Assembly: GCA_903929655.1 (NCBI GenBank)
Contig: CAIYVS010000258.1
Location: 1-8,455 of the forward strand
DNA from: an uncultured Bacteroidota bacterium
Lineage (GTDB): Bacteria > Bacteroidota > Bacteroidia > Chitinophagales > Chitinophagaceae
DNA length: 8,455 nucleotides
Direction: 5' to 3'
Positions 1-6,338 of the stretch are shown here, one piece after another. Under the pieces are notes generated by a model. The model was given only the letters and a program-made list of their open reading frames with translations. It searched no databases and was not told where the DNA came from. The position numbers and the translations under genes were made by a program. The stretch's first letter is position 1; each line of letters starts with the position of its first letter.

Positions 1-488
1 ACACCACCCCTGGCATATCCGCTGAATTTTTTAAGGTTCCCATCAGAATTGGTGGTACCCGTAGTGTAAATAACAGAAGGAGTAATAAAAAAAGGAAAAC
101 TTACTTGCCTCGTCAAATGATTTGTAAACACATCCGTACCCGCAGGATTTAATGCATTGTACTCGTAAACATCATACTTTGCAGATGAGGGTACTCCATT
201 CACATCTAATTCCACACCAATGTTTTCACTAAACATATAGCCACCGGCTATAAGAGCCTGTAAGCCGGATGAAAAAGAAGCTTTTTTAACATCAAATGCA
301 TCCACCGTAGTATAATTGTTGGGCAGGTAAGTAATACTTCCATAAAACGGGATGCCATAATTATCTACCGTTTGCCCCGCCAGCGGCACAGCATAGCCCA
401 CTCCCGCCTTCAGGAAAATTCCCGGCGCCTGGGCATATCCTTTATTTAAGACCAGCATTGTCAGAATAACAAATAATAGCTTTTTCAT
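1..488 (-). CDS. Outer-membrane beta-barrel-like protein, 3' end cut off by window edge
   Basis: The reading frame opens at an ATG (minus strand, 488) and stays open for 162 codons to the left edge, so the C-terminus is missing. Residues 1-20 form a classic signal peptide: MKK, a hydrophobic stretch (LLFVILTMLVL), then GYAQA, with cleavage likely after A19 or Q20. The mature part begins with short alternating strands rich in G and Y (FLKAGVGYAVPL, ALIAGGYMFSENIGVELD, FPFFITPSVIYTTG). That is the pattern of small OmpA-like or porin-family barrels common in Bacteroidota. The GYMFSENIGVELD segment resembles the strand-turn-strand of these proteins. A purine-rich GGGAA precedes the ATG. The gene lies 57 bp downstream of the aminopeptidase gene in the same orientation and could share its transcript. 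The barrel assignment rests on pattern only. Substrate and exact family are unknown. Confidence 0.72.
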   Translation of the reverse strand, partial: MKKLLFVILTMLVLNKGYAQAPGIFLKAGVGYAVPLAGQTVDNYGIPFYGSITYLPNNYTTVDAFDVKKASFSSGLQALIAGGYMFSENIGVELDVNGVPSSAKYDVYEYNALNPAGTDVFTNHLTRQVSFPFFITPSVIYTTGTTNSDGNLKKFSGYARGG

Positions 489-545
489 TTCCCGGGCCTT
501 GGTAGTCTTAATTTAAACGTTCAAATCACTAAAATATTATAGCAA

Positions 546-1838
546 TTATTTTTTCTTCATCACCGCTTCAATCTCCTCTGCAGTAACAGGTATGTTTTTA
601 AACAAGTCCACATTGCCACCCTTTGTTATCCAGATATTATTTTCTATCCGTATCCCCATCCGCTCCTCCTCGATATAGATGCCCGGCTCTACAGTAAAGA
701 GCATACCTTCCTTTACCGTTTCTGTATAAGAACCTACATCGTGCACTACAAGTCCTAAATGATGCGTAGGATTATGGTAAAAATACTTTCTGTAAGCTGG
801 GTTTTCAGGGTCCTGGTTTTTAATATCTGCTTTGCTGATAAGACCAATTTTCAATAACTGTTTTTCCATCTCCTCATTCAGTTTTTTGGCATAATCAGGA
901 AATGCAATACCAGGTTTCAATAACTTTTTACCAAAATTATGCACCGCCAGGCAGGCATTATATACTTCCCTCTGCCTTTTGCTGAATTTGCCATTCACAG
1001 GTATCGTACGCGTAAGGTCCGCATTATAATTACCATACTGCGCGCCAAAATCCATCAATATCAGTTCCCCGTCCTTGCAAACCTGGTTATTATCTACATA
1101 ATGCAAAACCCGTGCCCGGTCTCCGCTCGCTACGATCGGATCATACGCATGGCCTGTAGCCCGGTTACGGATAAACTCGTGAATGATCTCTGCTTCTATT
1201 TCATACTCCATCACACCCGGCTTCACAAATTTCAGCACGCGATCCAGGGCCTTGCCTGTAATATCAACTGCCACCTGCGTTATAGCTATCTCTTCTTTCA
1301 GTTTGATGCAACGCAATTCTTTAATGATGCGCGCAGCACGGTCATAATGATGCAAAGGGTATTTTTTCATCAGTTCATGAGCAAAAACTAGGTCTAGCCT
1401 CAGCAGCTCAGTATCCAATCTGTTGTGCTCATTACTGTTAACGTATACCGTATCAGCACTGTTCATCATTACCTGCAACATCACATCCAGCCCGTCCAGC
1501 CATTGCACATTTTTAATGCCTGATATAGCAGTGCCCTCGTTTTTACGCAGTTTATGCCCTACCCATTTTTCAAGCATATCATTAGGACGCAGCAATACCA
1601 ATACCTCCCTTGCGTTCTTATCCGGATTGTCAGGATACAATATCACTATCGTCTTTTCCTGCACAATACCCGATAGCCATAAAATATCAGCATCAGGTAC
1701 ATAAGTATAAGTGCCATCCCCGCTTTTAGGCAGCATGGGGCTTGCAGGAAAGATTGCTATGGAATTCGGCTTCATCTTTTTGATGAAACGCTGGCGGTTT
1801 TGTTCAAAAAGCCCGGATGAGATCGCTTCGTATTTCAT
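546..1838 (-). CDS. pepP: Xaa-Pro aminopeptidase (aminopeptidase P, M24B family)
   Basis: This 430-residue protein is close to the usual length of bacterial aminopeptidase P, which removes an N-terminal residue preceding proline in the cytoplasm using a dinuclear metal site (normally manganese). Residues 6 to about 140 match the AMP_N domain (FEQNRQRF, PDADILWLSG, VLLRPND). Residues from about 180 to 415 form the pita-bread catalytic domain. By alignment with the E. coli enzyme the five metal ligands are all visible: D263 (LMDFGAQ), D274 (NADLTRT), H359 (THHLGL), E384 (VEPGIY) and E399 (RIENN). The catalytic histidines H246 (VLHYVDN) and H366 (VVHDVG) are also present, so the enzyme should be active. 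No signal peptide is visible. The ATG start is right for the domain and lacks a clear Shine-Dalgarno, as is common in this phylum. It is transcribed away from the 2070-4568 operon. Confidence 0.95.
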   Translation of the reverse strand: MKYEAISSGLFEQNRQRFIKKMKPNSIAIFPASPMLPKSGDGTYTYVPDADILWLSGIVQEKTIVILYPDNPDKNAREVLVLLRPNDMLEKWVGHKLRKNEGTAISGIKNVQWLDGLDVMLQVMMNSADTVYVNSNEHNRLDTELLRLDLVFAHELMKKYPLHHYDRAARIIKELRCIKLKEEIAITQVAVDITGKALDRVLKFVKPGVMEYEIEAEIIHEFIRNRATGHAYDPIVASGDRARVLHYVDNNQVCKDGELILMDFGAQYGNYNADLTRTIPVNGKFSKRQREVYNACLAVHNFGKKLLKPGIAFPDYAKKLNEEMEKQLLKIGLISKADIKNQDPENPAYRKYFYHNPTHHLGLVVHDVGSYTETVKEGMLFTVEPGIYIEEERMGIRIENNIWITKGGNVDLFKNIPVTAEEIEAVMKKK

Positions 1839-2069
1839 TTTATTTTGTCAGTATAGAAGATGTGAAGTTAATAAAAAGGCATTTAGGCGCTACTTACATT
1901 GCCGAAAAACACAAAAAATCCCTTTATAAGCATACAAGAGACCGTTTTTTTAAAATACAGTGAAAATACGCTAGCTAATAAGAAACTAAGATTTTACATT
2001 TGTCTAAGGCTTAAATTGATTCCTCATTAAATAAAACACCTACTTTTCTAATCTAAAAAAACAAACATT
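1839..2069. promoter_or_regulatory. Divergent intergenic region between pepP and the two-component operon
   Basis: This AT-rich 231-bp stretch must hold promoters for both directions. The rightward one is given separately. I searched for the mirror motif (CAAAnnTA on the plus strand) for the leftward pepP promoter and found no exact match. No gene, hairpin or repeat was seen here. Confidence 0.5.
1995..2002 (+). promoter_or_regulatory. Probable -7 element for the 2070-4568 operon
   Basis: TACATTTG is an exact match to the Bacteroidota primary-sigma -7 consensus TAnnTTTG. It lies 67 nt before the ATG at 2070 and predicts a 5' leader of about 60 nt. No TTG/TTTG -33 element is found 19-21 nt upstream, so the promoter may be weak or need an activator. 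The leader is A-rich before the ATG and has no Shine-Dalgarno. Confidence 0.5.
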
Positions 2070-2504
2070 ATGACACCAGTTAATCCAAATGATGCCCAGG
2101 TCCAGGTAAACAGTTATGTAGACATGCATTGCCACGATGCAAACCCTATCTATTCCGTTGTTATAGACGCGAATATGTTAAGAGACTATTTGAACAGCAA
2201 AACTCCTAATGCTGAAGGGCAAATGGGAACACAGGTATCGGAACTTAAACTCATTTTCGCCCACGATCTTACCTATGCCGAGGCCCGCGCTGCAGGTACC
2301 TTGACACCTAATGACCCGGAATTACTCAGCTTTGTTCTTTTAGGTTATGACCCAACAGGAACTTATATTTTAACTTCCAATAACAAAGTGTTCGACCAAA
2401 TGGGCCCATGTCCAACCGAATGCCCTATTATTGGCCAGGCTGCATGTACCTATTTACAACTATCCAATACTGATCCATGTAACCCATCTACCTCCACTAA
2501 ATGA
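2070..2504 (+). CDS. Uncharacterised small soluble protein with Cys-rich C-terminus, first gene of two-component operon
   Basis: I cannot assign a function to this 144-residue protein. It has no signal peptide and no membrane segment, is acidic, and should be cytoplasmic unless exported by an unusual route. The body looks like a small alpha/beta fold: a helix around residues 33-43 (DANMLRDYLNS), a strand at 58-65 (ELKLIFAH), a helix near 68-75, and strands at 87-93 (SFVLLGY) and 98-102. Four of its five cysteines lie in the tail (C114, C118, C126, C137; the other is C21), with a CPTEC motif followed by a polar Ser/Thr tail. Its layout recalls a group of small Bacteroidota hypothetical proteins ending in a CPxxC-type motif. 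This is from memory and unverified. Its stop overlaps the next start by 4 bases (ATGA), indicating coupled translation with the membrane protein. It could be a ligand-binding accessory, a ligand precursor or a partner of the sensor. Confidence 0.75.
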   Translation: MTPVNPNDAQVQVNSYVDMHCHDANPIYSVVIDANMLRDYLNSKTPNAEGQMGTQVSELKLIFAHDLTYAEARAAGTLTPNDPELLSFVLLGYDPTGTYILTSNNKVFDQMGPCPTECPIIGQAACTYLQLSNTDPCNPSTSTK

Positions 2505-3139
2505 TCTACAAATACATATACCTATCCATCATATCAATATCACTAGTGATAGGTATAGTCAATTATAGAATATTAAATATTGGTGGCAAGATACTTACCG
2601 CGTATTTATTATCAGTTCTTACAACGGAAATATTAGCTCTAATTGTTTTCAAAACAGATAACCTCTTAGTTTATATAACAGGTTGCTCGTTTCAATATGC
2701 TTTAGTCTTATTCTATTTCAATGAATCTTTCAGTAATATAAAAAAACGAAACCTGGGATTAATAACAGCACCATTATCAATTTTTATCTTTTTCATTATT
2801 ACACATTTTAAGGGAATACCAACAAGAAAAATTTACGAATACCTGATATTGATGGAAGGCTTTTTTATTATTTCATTTTGTCTCATGGCATATTATTATC
2901 TTTTGGTCAAAGACATGAGTACACAAATACTTCGTGTCTTTGACTTTTGGATAGTATCTCTTTTATTTTTATTTTGGAGTCTTAGCTATTTTTATTGGGG
3001 CTTCTCAGGCATCATCTTTCATTATAAATACCATTATGTCATATATTATTTTATTTGGGTGGTAAACTGTATTTTATATGGCGGCATAGGTTATATTCTT
3101 TACTCGTACAAAAAAGGAAAACTTGGGACCGCAGAATAA
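2501..3139 (+). CDS. Seven-helix integral membrane protein, putative sensor component
   Basis: This 212-residue protein is almost entirely hydrophobic. Seven membrane segments can be drawn at about residues 4-23, 30-50, 54-73, 84-102, 112-136, 146-168 and 176-202. They are separated by short loops with charged ends (SNIKKRN, KGIPTRK, KDMSTQ) and followed by a short basic tail (YKKGKLGTAE). There is no enzymatic domain and no recognisable catalytic motif, so I do not name a family. It starts at the ATG inside the upstream stop (ATGA) and its last 17 bases overlap the kinase gene, so all three are co-translated. The simplest inference is that it forms the sensory membrane module for the kinase, like the seven-helix sensor domains that other kinases carry in one chain. 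A transporter or exporter for the upstream product is also possible. Sampled lines are about 25-33 percent GC, clearly lower than the response regulator gene. Confidence 0.85.
   Translation: MIYKYIYLSIISISLVIGIVNYRILNIGGKILTAYLLSVLTTEILALIVFKTDNLLVYITGCSFQYALVLFYFNESFSNIKKRNLGLITAPLSIFIFFIITHFKGIPTRKIYEYLILMEGFFIISFCLMAYYYLLVKDMSTQILRVFDFWIVSLLFLFWSLSYFYWGFSGIIFHYKYHYVIYYFIWVVNCILYGGIGYILYSYKKGKLGTAE
3116..3125 (+). promoter_or_regulatory. Ribosome binding site and TTG start codon of the histidine kinase
   Basis: In the kinase frame the nearest upstream stop is TAG at 3087, and no ATG or GTG lies between it and the membrane segment. The next in-frame ATG codes for M69, well inside the protein, and would remove the helix. 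TTG at 3123 is preceded by AAGGA with 4 nt spacing and is the best start. Another TTG at 3144 has no comparable site. Confidence 0.7.
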
Positions 3140-3908
3140 CATATTGCCAATAATATTGTTGAGCACATCAATCCTTTTTTTGTTCTCTACATCGTTGGTA
3201 TTATTCTTTGTTGTCCAAAAAAGAAAACAATATAAACACGTAATAGAAAAAGAAAGACTAGAAAATGCCTTTAAAAACCAGCTACTGCAAACCGAACTCG
3301 AAGTGCAGGAACAGGCCTTCAAATACATGTCGGAAGAGATACATGATAATATACTACAGGGCATGGGCTCTATAAAGCTTCAGCTCCATTCCATATTGTA
3401 TGACATCCGCGATGAAGACTTAAAAAACAAAATAACCGATTCTAATGATCTGTTGGGTAAGGCTATTAACAATCTCCGCAACCTCAGCCATAGCCTCAAC
3501 AACTCCTATGTTGCCAATGTGGGCCTTATAGAAGCCATAGAAAAAGAAATCAGCTACATCAACTCCACCAAACAAACTAAATGCTCCCTGCGCGTCAAGG
3601 GGAATGATTACAATTTGGGCGCTGAAAAAGAATTGCTTATATTTCGTATTATACAGGAAGCCATCTCTAATGCCTTGAAACACGGTAAGCCCCGTTCTAT
3701 CGATATTGCGCTCATCTATCGCCCTGAAAAACTGAATATAAAAATAAAAGATGATGGTGCCGGTTTCGACACAAGCATCAGAAACAGCGATGGAATAGGC
3801 CTCAACAATATGAGCGTAAGAGCAAAAATGCTGAACGGGAAACTGGATATTCAATCGGTGAAAAATAGCGGCACTTCTATTTATTTGGAAGTGGCTAACG
3901 ATAAATAA
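3123..3908 (+). CDS. Membrane-anchored sensor histidine kinase, NarL/HisKA_3 type
   Basis: This 261-residue kinase autophosphorylates on histidine and should pass phosphate to the regulator encoded next. One membrane helix spans about residues 7-31. A probable coiled-coil linker (QKRKQYKHVIEKERLENAF, about 32-66) leads to the dimerisation and phosphoacceptor region with H74 in EEIHDNILQ. The ATP-binding domain spans about 168-257: N box with N183 (QEAISNALKHG), G1 box at 210-215 (DDGAGF) and G2 box at 224-229 (GIGLNN). All key residues are present. There is essentially no extracytoplasmic or PAS-like sensing domain, so a signal must come from another protein. The seven-helix product whose gene it overlaps by 17 bp is the obvious candidate. 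The start is TTG. The regulator gene follows after 12 bp. Confidence 0.93.
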   Translation: MGPQNNILPIILLSTSILFLFSTSLVLFFVVQKRKQYKHVIEKERLENAFKNQLLQTELEVQEQAFKYMSEEIHDNILQGMGSIKLQLHSILYDIRDEDLKNKITDSNDLLGKAINNLRNLSHSLNNSYVANVGLIEAIEKEISYINSTKQTKCSLRVKGNDYNLGAEKELLIFRIIQEAISNALKHGKPRSIDIALIYRPEKLNIKIKDDGAGFDTSIRNSDGIGLNNMSVRAKMLNGKLDIQSVKNSGTSIYLEVANDK

Positions 3909-3920
3909 AAGCTGGAAAAT

Positions 3921-4568
3921 ATGATACAGATAGCGCTTGCCGACGATCACGCCATCCTGCGCAGGGGTGTTGCAGAGCTCATTTCCAAATTTGAAGATAT
4001 GACTGTTCTTATAGAAGCAGGCAATGGGAAAGAACTGATAGACAAAATGGACGCTTCAGCAATTAAAAAGCTACCTCACATCTGCATACTCGACATTAAT
4101 ATGCCCGAAATGAACGGCTACGAGACAGCAAGCATCATTCATAAACGCTGGCCCAAAATAAAGATACTGGCCCTATCCATGTACGACACCGAGATCAATA
4201 TTATAAAAATGCTCCGCAACGGCGCCAACGGTTATGTGCTGAAAGATGCCGAACCCGAAGAACTCAAAAAAGCGATCACTGAAATATACAATAACGGGTT
4301 CTACCATTCTGAGCTCGTAACCGAAAGGGTCTTGCATATGCTGCAAAACCCCAAAGACAGGCCCGGCGAAATGCTGAGCGATAACGAAACCACTTTCCTT
4401 AAACTATGCTGCTCCGAAAAAACCTATAAAGAAATAGCAGAGATTATGAGCCTCAGCCCCCGCACCATCGATGGCTACCGCGAAAACCTCTTTTTAAAAC
4501 TCGATATCACCACCCGCACCGGCCTCGTCATGTACGCCATCCGTGCCGGCCTTGTAATCCCCAATTAA
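3921..4568 (+). CDS. Response regulator transcription factor, NarL/FixJ (LuxR HTH) family
   Basis: This 215-residue regulator has a receiver domain at about residues 1-120 and a LuxR-type helix-turn-helix at about 152-212. The receiver shows the acidic pair D8-D9 (LADDH), phosphoacceptor D58 (CILDINMPEMNG), the switch serine S86 (LALSMYD) and the conserved K108 (YVLKDAEP). The output domain has LSDNETTFLKLCCSEKTYKEIA, then the recognition helix around SLSPRTIDGYRENLFLKL. GGA at 3914-3916 serves as a modest ribosome binding site. It lies 12 bp after the kinase gene and is the last gene of the operon, since ychF converges on it. Its DNA targets cannot be read here. Autoregulation of the operon promoter near 1995 is a reasonable guess. 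Confidence 0.95.
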   Translation: MIQIALADDHAILRRGVAELISKFEDMTVLIEAGNGKELIDKMDASAIKKLPHICILDINMPEMNGYETASIIHKRWPKIKILALSMYDTEINIIKMLRNGANGYVLKDAEPEELKKAITEIYNNGFYHSELVTERVLHMLQNPKDRPGEMLSDNETTFLKLCCSEKTYKEIAEIMSLSPRTIDGYRENLFLKLDITTRTGLVMYAIRAGLVIPN

Positions 4569-4636
4569 ATTGCGCACATTCCGCCACCTTGTCATTGGCA
4601 GCTTTCGTCTTACCATATGTGTGAAGGCATAAGTCC

Positions 4637-4667
4637 TCTTTGCGCCTCTGCGTCTTTGCGGTTAAAC
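4637..4667. repeat. Octamer-periodic intergenic repeat (TCTTTGCG/CCTCTGCG type)
   Basis: Three 8-bp units stand head to tail: TCTTTGCG (4637-4644), CCTCTGCG (4645-4652) and TCTTTGCG (4653-4660), followed by GTTAAAC. The repeat sits in the 101-bp gap between the converging response regulator and ychF genes, ending 2 bp from the ychF stop codon. I recall near-identical text in intergenic regions of many unrelated bacteria, where its minus strand yields spurious peptides such as AKTQRRKE. This is memory, not a search. I saw no stem-loop terminator in this gap. Confidence 0.7.
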
Positions 4668-4669
4668 AA

Positions 4670-5767
4670 TTATACATTAAACCTGAAATGCAGAATATCC
4701 CCATCCTGCACCACATATTCCTTGCCCTCTATCCTCAATTTGCCATTCTCCCTGCATGCAGCCTCGCTGCCATATTGCACAAAGTCTTTGTAGGCAATCG
4801 TTTCGGCCTTAATAAAGCCCTTCTCAAAATCCGTATGTATCACGCTGGCAGCCTGTGGGGCCTTCCATCCACGATGGATCGTCCATGCCCTCACCTCCTG
4901 CACACCTGCTGTAAAATAAGTCACCAGGTTCAGCAACTGGTAGGCCGCGCGTATCAGGCGGTTAAGGCCCGGTTCGGTCAGTCCGTATTCGCTAAAAAAC
5001 AATTCCTTATCATCAGCAGTCTCCAGTTCCGTTATCTGCGCCTCTATGCTATTGTTCATCACTATCACCTCCGCACCCTCATCATGCGCCGCCTTCACCA
5101 GCACATCGCTGTATTTATTACCCTTCAGTATAGCCACTTCGTCCACGTTTGCCACATACAATACCGGCTTCTGTGTCAGCAGGAAGATATCTGCAATAGC
5201 CTCCAGGTCCTCACCTTCCAGGTTCATACCACGAATATTCTTACCCTGGAACAAATGCTCCCTGCATTTCAGCAAAGTTTCCAGCACCCGCTTCGCCTTA
5301 GGATCAGCCTTGGCTACCTTTTCTGTGCGCTGAATCTTCTTTTCCACGCTGTCCAGGTCCTTTAGCTGCAATTCTGTATCTATGATCTCCTTATCGGCTA
5401 TGGGGTTTATATCCCCCTCATCGCGCAGTATATTCTCATCCTCAAAACAACGTATCACATGTACAATAGCGTCCACCTCCCGTATATTGGCCAAAAACTT
5501 ATTGCCCAGGCCCTCGCCCTGGCTTGCACCCTTCACCAGGCCGGCTATGTCCACAAATTCTATCGTAGTAGGCACCACCCTGTTAGGCTGCACCAGCTCC
5601 GCCAGCTTGCTCAGGCGTTCATCCGGCACATCCACCTGGCCCACATTGGGCTCAATAGTGCAAAACCGGTAATTGCTGGCCTGTGCCTTGGCGCTGTTAC
5701 TTACTGCATTAAATAAAGTCGATTTTCCCACATTCGGTAAGCCCACGATGCCTGCTTGCAATGCCAT
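4670..5767 (-). CDS. ychF: Redox-regulated ATPase YchF (OBG-family)
   Basis: This 365-residue protein has the full length of YchF, a translation-associated P-loop NTPase that binds ribosomes and, unlike most relatives, prefers ATP. The G1/Walker A motif is GLPNVGKST (residues 9-17), G3 is DIAGLV (73-78), and the NKxD position carries NVDE (207-210), the change linked to ATP preference. A helical coiled-coil insert spans about 130-200, and the C-terminal TGS domain covers about 283-365, with EVRAWTIHRG and ending in DGDILHFRFNV. The cysteine at C35 matches the conserved one thought to give redox sensitivity. The start is the only sensible ATG before GIVGLPNVGKS. It is transcribed alone, converging with the two-component operon, with a probable promoter just upstream. 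Confidence 0.97.
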   Translation of the reverse strand: MALQAGIVGLPNVGKSTLFNAVSNSAKAQASNYRFCTIEPNVGQVDVPDERLSKLAELVQPNRVVPTTIEFVDIAGLVKGASQGEGLGNKFLANIREVDAIVHVIRCFEDENILRDEGDINPIADKEIIDTELQLKDLDSVEKKIQRTEKVAKADPKAKRVLETLLKCREHLFQGKNIRGMNLEGEDLEAIADIFLLTQKPVLYVANVDEVAILKGNKYSDVLVKAAHDEGAEVIVMNNSIEAQITELETADDKELFFSEYGLTEPGLNRLIRAAYQLLNLVTYFTAGVQEVRAWTIHRGWKAPQAASVIHTDFEKGFIKAETIAYKDFVQYGSEAACRENGKLRIEGKEYVVQDGDILHFRFNV

Positions 5768-5786
5768 GTTTTTCTAAAAATTTGCG

Positions 5787-5794
5787 CAAAAGTA
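5787..5794 (-). promoter_or_regulatory. Probable -7 element for ychF
   Basis: Read on the minus strand this is TACTTTTG, an exact TAnnTTTG match, 19 nt before the ychF ATG. It predicts a very short leader of about 13-15 nt. A palindrome TTTGCGCAAA (5781-5790) overlaps its downstream edge. No clear -33 element lies at the right distance. Confidence 0.5.
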
Positions 5795-5842
5795 AGCTTA
5801 TTTATGGTTTACAGGAGCTGAAAGGCCAAATTCCCCTCTGGG

Positions 5843-5898
5843 GCATTGACAAAATAACTTATCAACAAATTAACCAATCAACCTGTCAATCCCTTAAC
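5843..5898. repeat. Octamer tandem array 1 (7 units, NNNTCAAC-like)
   Basis: Seven 8-bp units run without gaps: gcattgac, aaaataac, ttatcaac, aaattaac, caatcaac, ctgtcaat, cccttaac. The last five positions follow T(C/T)AAC loosely while the first three vary. It is a more degenerate version of the array at 6276-6331. A short CCCC-TCT-GGGG hairpin (5833-5843) abuts its left end. Confidence 0.7.
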
Positions 5899-6012
5899 TA
5901 GGTCAAGCCAATACTTCCCTTCTCTAAGCCTGCTTGTCCGCCAGTGATTTGGAGAGCGCTTAGGGCTTAGCTCAACTTTCTTCCCGCTCCCACAGCCACT
6001 TTCAGAGAAAAA

Positions 6013-6045
6013 TTTGGATTCGCCTACCACGATTCCGTATCTTTA
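6013..6045 (+). promoter_or_regulatory. Promoter-like sequence without an obvious gene
   Basis: TTTG at 6013-6016 and TATCTTTA at 6038-6045 are separated by 21 nt, matching the Bacteroidota -33/-7 arrangement except for the last base of the -7 box. It points rightward to a 20-codon frame (ATG 6048 to TAA 6110) rich in Lys, and then to sequence without genes. It may be an orphan promoter of a lost gene or of a small RNA. Confidence 0.35.
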
Positions 6046-6238
6046 ACATGAAAATGAAAACAAAACTATATTTACGTAATATGAAAATACCTTCATCAAT
6101 TCAAAACTAACAGACACAACTAAAATCAGGACAATACAAAATGTCCATTGCGGTATAAGATCAGGCATCAATCGGGCATACAAAAAACAGCATTATTAAC
6201 TGATAATCAATAATTTAAAATGAAATGTGCCGCAAAAA

Positions 6239-6273
6239 ATGCCCGAATTTTATATTAATCGGACATCGGGCAT
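6239..6273. repeat. Inverted repeat ATGCCCGA/TCGGGCAT
   Basis: Perfect 8-bp arms at 6239-6246 and 6266-6273 enclose a 19-nt AT-rich loop. A third copy of the right arm, TCGGGCAT, lies at 6172-6179. The right arm ends 2 bp before octamer array 2. It could form a hairpin or be a protein site. Function unknown. Confidence 0.5.
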
Positions 6274-6275
6274 CA

Positions 6276-6331
6276 CTATCAACCAATCAACTTTTCAACC
6301 CTTTAACCTATCAACTTGTCAACCTTTCAAC
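6276..6331. repeat. Octamer tandem array 2 (7 units, NNNTCAAC)
   Basis: Seven perfect-register 8-bp units: ctatcaac, caatcaac, ttttcaac, cctttaac, ctatcaac, ttgtcaac, ctttcaac. Six of seven end in TCAAC and one in TTAAC, while the first three bases vary freely. The array is 56 bp, the same length and unit number as array 1. Because 8 is not a multiple of 3, it translates as an 8-residue periodic peptide (the STFQPFNL type), which explains open frames across it. I recall such text in many Bacteroidota intergenic regions (unverified). Confidence 0.85.
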
Positions 6332-6338
6332 TGCACAG

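Noticed and set aside
939..1929. Plus-strand open frames opposite pepP
   Set aside because: Antisense shadows of an intact aminopeptidase with all catalytic residues; the 1711-1929 frame merely runs out of the gene end.
3108..3122. A6G run as a -1 programmed frameshift site joining the seven-helix protein to the kinase
   Set aside because: The run is not in the X XXY YYZ register of the upstream frame, and the kinase is in the +1 frame, so the classic mechanism does not apply.
3074..3950. Minus-strand frames opposite the kinase gene
   Set aside because: They lie over a kinase with intact H, N, G1 and G2 boxes and show no protein-family features.
4640..5716. Long open frames on the plus strand opposite ychF
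   Set aside because: They are antisense shadows of a fully motif-supported ychF gene and their products have no recognisable features.
5843..6331. CRISPR array
   Set aside because: Units are 8 bp with no spacers of 30 bp or so and no cas genes nearby.
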